Assembly (NCBI RefSeq): GCF_023343835.1
Contig: NC_064443.1
Coordinates: 18,301,501 to 18,365,500 of the forward strand
DNA from: Lagopus muta
Taxonomy: Eukaryota > Chordata > Aves > Galliformes > Phasianidae
DNA: 64,000 bases
Direction: 5' to 3'
The position numbers were made by a program, and so were the translations under genes. Positions 61,201 through 64,000 of the stretch are shown here, piece after piece. How positions within the stretch are numbered: the stretch's first letter is position 1; the number at the start of each line of letters is the position of its first letter. The notes under the pieces are model-generated. The model was not told the origin of the DNA. It ran no database searches and saw only the letters and a list, made by a program, of their open reading frames with translations.

Positions 61201-64000
61201 CAGCATCTTCTAACCTTGATATTATGGCTGGTGCGTAGTTTCTAATTTTTCTGGTGCAAAAATCAAAGGGTGATTTCATGTTTCATTGCTCTTAGTATTT
61301 AGTTGAATGGTCAGCAGCAATCGCCTTGGCTTTTTGGTCCTCCTGTTCCCAGTGCTCCCAAGCAGCTTTGAGGACCTCAGAGGCACATGGCTCTGAGAAA
61401 ATGTTTCTATGATGGGAACAAGTGTGAGTAATTAGTGCTTTGTTTCTCTGAAATGTTTGATAGAGGGAAGCCCTCAGTTGTGTTGCAGCTCCACTCATTT
61501 CATTTGGTGTGGACGTGGCCTGAGCAGTGAGTGCAGCAGTGAGGTGATGGTGGCAGTCGGTTTGGTGAGGGCTGTGGGGAAGATGCCCTCAGATGAGGCT
61601 GTGTGGTGGGGAGGCTGTTTGTGGGCAGGGAGACTCTCACGTAACTGTTGAAAAGAACATGAAAACGTGTGAGGTTTTTCACTTTCTGAAATTCAAAGGG
61701 AAAAAGAAACAAACCAAAACTGTGGGGAAAGCTGTGAAAGTTCTTAGAGAAATAAGTCAGACAAAGTGATTCTTTTTTCAGACATTTTCAGGGAGAGAGG
61801 ATTGCTGTTCTCACAAAGCATTTTCTTCCAGCTTGGTGTTACAGCTTTCACTATGGAAATATCTGTGCTATAGTGAGAATCGTTGTGATCCTTTGCTATG
61901 GTCAGTTGGGCTCCAAATGCTTTTGTCTGATAACAGGGAGAGGATTAAATGGAGCTGTCAACTGACCGTGCAAAACTAATTCCTCCTTGCTGTGCCGTGC
62001 TTTCCCTTTAGGTGCCCCTGATGTATGCATTTCCTGCATTCTGTATTGTCCCCTTTCTGGGGACAGCAGGAAGTGCTGGATCTGCTTGTCTGCCCTGTGT
62101 TGCTGATTACAGTGAGTCTGCTCCTCACCTTGATGGCCTGCTACTGCTATAGCTGTAAATGGGAAGGGATTTATTAATGGGGCGGTTTTGTTTTTGTCTT
62201 TTAAATAAAGAGCTGAACGCTAAACCTCAGATTAGTCCTGCAAATCCATTGCTGCAGGCATTTGTGCTCACTGTGTGCCATCCCTGGCCTGCAGGAGTAT
62301 CTCTGAGGCATAGATCCTGGTCACCAAGCAGTTAACTGCTCTGAAGAGCAATGCTGTGCTCGTGCAGAGTTTAAATTATGGCTAATACAGGATTAAAATT
62401 AAACACTGTGTTGGGAACTAGACATCAAAGTACTTGGGGGGGGGAAAAAAGTGGCAGGAAAATGAACTGCAGCCTTAGACTTAAAAACCCAGTAACTTTA
62501 AAAGACTAACTTTTATCCTTCAGTGATTTGAAGTGCCTGTCACTTAGAGTTCCTTCCCTCAAGTCGTAGTTAAAGGCTCATTTCAGAAAACCACAGTGAC
62601 TCAGCTGCTCTGAATATCTCAGCTAGCATGTGGCTCTTGCTGGAAGCCCGAAGATTTTCTTCCACCTCCGAAGTTGATTTTTATTGGTGGATGCATTATT
62701 GGAAGAATCTTTTGCACTATGCTAATTTTAAACATAATTTAAATATTTAGACTTTTAAAGAAGTATAAAGGCATGGTACTCTGGTATTGCTAAGTAGAAA
62801 GGAGGGCATTTATTTATAAATACTTACTGTTTTGCAAATACAAAGTTATGTTTATCTAGATTTTTTTTCCATCATTCCAAGTGACTGCTCCATAAACAGT
62901 GCTAGTATTTATTGCCATGTAATCCGGGATTATTCTGATCTCTGCTGAGGAATTGAAAACAAGTTTCTTGCACTTTTTTCTTCAACTCAGCTAGAAGAGA
63001 TGAGCGGTGCTTTGACCTCCTGAGATCTGTGCCACACGGGGTCATCGGTGGACATCTCCGCATGGAGCTTGAATCGCACCTTGTTCTGGCTGTGAGCCTG
63101 GATAAATCCCCTGTGCATCTGTCCTGTGCGCCTCCCTCCAGCCCTGCACCTTGAGGACAGTGCCTGCAGTGTGCTGGGAGGTGGTGCTGCACAGCACTTG
63201 TGAAATTAGTTGTGTGTCCTGGTGAGAGATGTTTCCATGTGTGTTAAGGGGAAGATTTTATCAACCTGCAGATTGTAGAGGAAGAAACTGTGTCCATCTA
63301 CGCTTTGATGTGGTAGGGTTGCAATATTTCTTTTCATCTTTGTGTAGTGGACAGAAGCCCAAGGGAGCTATGGATACGTGATGTTGGATGGATACTTGTA
63401 GTAATGAGAGACAGGAAGCTGTGTGATGAAACGCACCTTCCATAAGAGACAGTGACCTACAGGGTGGCTTCTTCAGTAGGCTGCATCAGGCACTATCCTG
63501 TGTGGGTTTCAGTGCTTTACAGGCCTGGGCAAGCAGCTTTCAGGCTGGGCTTGGTGCATTCATGTGCAGTTAGTCCAATCCCAATTGAAATTTCAGCAAC
63601 TGACTGAATTGCAGGAGGCGATGATTCCCGATTGCTAATATCGTTCCAGTGCTCGATCTGAGGGCACAAATGATCCCTTTTTCTCTCTTTTTCCTTGTGG
63701 TACGCAGAAGTGTTGCCATGGAGGAGAGCGGGGGGTGGCGTGGGCAGGAGCAGCTGCTTTGGGCCATGGAAGGCTGGGGGAGGAGAATGGGAAGAGCTGC
63801 ACGAATCTGCTCCTGCAAACGGTCCTGAGAGCTCCGTGCTGCCAAGAGTTGGGTGCGATCGTCGGGGGAAGCTTTGAAGGCATGTAGGGATCTTTTGAAG
63901 AGCAAGTTGGAGTTCTCCATGGTGGTGGGCAGGGGAAAGAGATGGCAGAACCGATGTGTGGGCGCTTCATGGCCCCCTGGGCTTGGTCAAGGTTGTCTTG
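37288..64000 (+). CDS. ITPR1: ITPR1, inositol 1,4,5-trisphosphate receptor type 1 (5' part only; gene continues beyond window)
   Basis: The 5' UTR exon (37288-37412, inferred), the ATG exon (48306-48413) and the next coding exon (52135-52205) are present. The two coding exons join in phase to the first 54 residues plus one base: [54 protein letters not shown], matching the start of the type 1 receptor nearly residue for residue. This is the beginning of the N-terminal suppressor (beta-trefoil/MIR) domain of an ER calcium-release channel of about 2,700 residues. The IP3-binding core, regulatory region and channel lie outside the window. Further 5' UTR exons inside the 10.9-kb first intron cannot be excluded. 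Human deletions reaching from SUMF1 into ITPR1 cause spinocerebellar ataxia 15, which fits the same head-to-head order. Confidence 0.93.
37295..37312 (+). CDS. Upstream ORF 1 in ITPR1 leader (MWMRG)
   Basis: ATG at 37295 with A at -3, five codons, TGA at 37310-37312. It lies only about 7 nt from the predicted cap site, so many ribosomes may miss it. Confidence 0.4.
   Translation: MWMRG
37372..37389 (+). CDS. Upstream ORF 2 in ITPR1 leader (MGLHR)
   Basis: ATG at 37372 with A at -3 and G at +4, the strong Kozak pattern, five codons, TAG at 37387-37389. It lies about 84 nt from the predicted cap and should be recognised if this exon is used. Confidence 0.45.
   Translation: MGLHR
38160..38262 (+). 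mobile_element. CR1 LINE 3' tail fragment
   Basis: GGGGCCCTGGGCAGCC, then GGGGCTGG and CTTTGAGGGCCCTTCCAACC with CTTCTGTGCTTCT, follow the CR1 3' end consensus with a diverged terminal octamer repeat. No coding part remains. Confidence 0.75.
39324..39411. repeat. 42-bp tandem duplication (2 copies)
   Basis: Units 39324-39365 and 39366-39407, plus the first four bases of a third, differ at one base (CCAAG versus CCAAA). Each unit carries CTTGACGTAGTAC, a CRE-like half site. The near identity points to a recent duplication or to an assembly artefact. Confidence 0.95.
40050..40071. repeat. Short perfect inverted repeat (9-bp arms, 4-nt loop)
   Basis: CCCTATAAC-CTGA-GTTATAGGG can form a hairpin. 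It lies in ITPR1 intron 1 with no flanking structure that would suggest a known small RNA. Confidence 0.7.
44877..44884. promoter_or_regulatory. Perfect CRE TGACGTCA in ITPR1 intron 1
   Basis: It sits in the centre of ATGACGTCAT, flanked by CTCTG and (after GA) CAGAG, giving a nearly perfect 22-bp palindrome at 44872-44893. Full CREs are rare outside promoters in CpG-poor DNA. Confidence 0.4.
45429..45436 (+). promoter_or_regulatory. Octamer ATGCAAAT beside a homeodomain motif
   Basis: A perfect POU-factor octamer is followed within a few bases by AATTGATTAACC, a homeodomain/HNF1-like half site. It is intronic in ITPR1 and the enhancer role is only inferred. Confidence 0.3.
45709..45732. repeat. 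T-rich tract (T7 G T16)
   Basis: A homopolymer run of 16 T at 45717-45732 is followed directly by CAG. It imitates a polypyrimidine tract and splice acceptor, but no open coding segment follows. Confidence 0.85.
46283..46493 (+). mobile_element. CR1 LINE 3' end fragment
   Basis: A clear CR1 3' UTR: AGAGGGTGGTGAGGCACTGG, CACAGGTTGCCCAAGGAGGC, TGTGGATGCCCCATCCCTGC, AAGGCCAGGCTGGATG, GGGGGTTGGAACTGGATGAG, ending in CCATTCTATGATTCTGTGG. It is in + orientation in ITPR1 intron 1, 5'-truncated and without reverse-transcriptase sequence. Confidence 0.95.
47766..47810 (+). mobile_element. Short CR1 3' tail fragment
   Basis: CTGTTCCTTTCCAACTCCAA followed by CGATTTCTATGGTTCTATGA matches the last ~40 bp of CR1 elements including the terminal 8-bp repeat units. 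The adjacent upstream sequence is too diverged to assign. Confidence 0.7.
48306..48413 (+). CDS. ITPR1: ITPR1 exon with start codon
   Basis: The acceptor TTATTCTTCCAG ends at 48305. Sixteen bases of leader precede ATG at 48322 (G at -3, A at +4). It encodes [20 protein letters not shown] and [10 protein letters not shown] plus two bases of Gly31, then GG|GTAAGA. A second in-frame Met at residue 5 matches other vertebrates (MSDKMSS in human). The coding part is 48322-48413. Confidence 0.95.
48414..52134 (+). other. ITPR1: ITPR1 intron after the ATG exon (3.7 kb)
   Basis: No coding exon or LINE was recognised. An inverted-repeat block lies at 49848-49952 and a stretch resembling conserved non-coding DNA at about 50,285-50,460. 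Confidence 0.55.
49848..49952. repeat. Inverted-repeat block with arms ATAGTATTTGGC / GCCAAATACTAT
   Basis: Twelve-base arms near 49849-49860 and 49939-49950 enclose about 80 bp; a second nested pair (TATTTGAC ... GTCAAATA) lies inside. It could be a small MITE-like relic or a cruciform-prone segment. No target-site duplication was established. Confidence 0.5.
52135..52205 (+). CDS. ITPR1: ITPR1 second coding exon
   Basis: The acceptor CATTTCTTTGCAG precedes C, which completes Gly31, then [20 protein letters not shown] and KFR plus the first base of Asp55, donor AGAG|GTGAGT. It is 71 bp and in phase with the previous exon. It forms part of the suppressor domain of the receptor. Confidence 0.95.
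52206..64000 (+). other. ITPR1: ITPR1 intron, open at window end (more than 11.7 kb)
   Basis: From the GTGAGT donor to the window edge I find no further ITPR1 exon; the expected next peptide begins DCLFKLCP and is not encoded in any frame seen. The stretch holds a T14 tract at 54276-54289, a G9A6 run at 62436-62450, and an AT-rich patch at about 61,085-61,180. No RNA gene or clear LINE was recognised. Confidence 0.6.

Overview
The window looks like avian nuclear DNA, most likely from a galliform bird such as chicken. The evidence is large genes with GT-AG introns, CpG-rich promoters, several CR1-type LINE 3' ends, and the conserved vertebrate gene order SETMAR - SUMF1 - ITPR1 (human 3p26). 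The species is inferred; the gene identities rest on exon-by-exon translation.

Layout. (1) 1-3,376: flank and CpG-rich promoter of SETMAR, with paired CCAAT boxes. (2) 3,377-4,442: two-exon SETMAR on the + strand, a complete 285-residue SET-domain methyltransferase without the mariner transposase fused in primates. (3) 4,443-8,108: convergent gap between SETMAR and SUMF1. (4) 8,109-33,044: SUMF1 (formylglycine-generating enzyme) on the - strand. I could place all nine coding exons; they join in phase to a 351-residue protein with an N-terminal signal, the Cys-Gly-Cys motif, the N-glycosylation site and the catalytic cysteine pair. (5) 33,045-37,287: divergent gap between SUMF1 and ITPR1. It holds the SUMF1 promoter with a near-perfect CLEAR (TFEB-type) E-box, a series of + strand exon-like open segments with good splice signals that I cannot assign to any gene, and the ITPR1 promoter with a TATA box and two inverted ZNF143/THAP11-like sites. 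(6) 37,288-64,000: the 5' part of ITPR1 (IP3 receptor type 1) on the + strand: a 5' UTR exon with two five-codon upstream ORFs, the ATG exon at 48,306-48,413 and the next coding exon at 52,135-52,205. The gene runs out of the window inside the following intron.

The genes do not form one pathway. SETMAR is a nuclear chromatin/DNA-repair factor, SUMF1 activates sulfatases in the ER, and ITPR1 releases calcium from the ER. SUMF1 and ITPR1 start only about 4.2 kb apart, head to head. The most interesting unexplained signal is the group of exon-like segments at 33.2-36.4 kb. The first three join in phase 0 across canonical splice sites and read like a small protein, but there is a one-base frame break between the likely start codon and the rest. 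It could be a decaying gene, a lineage-specific gene, a divergent lncRNA or an assembly error. No CRISPR, tRNA, rRNA, intact mobile element or viral gene was seen.
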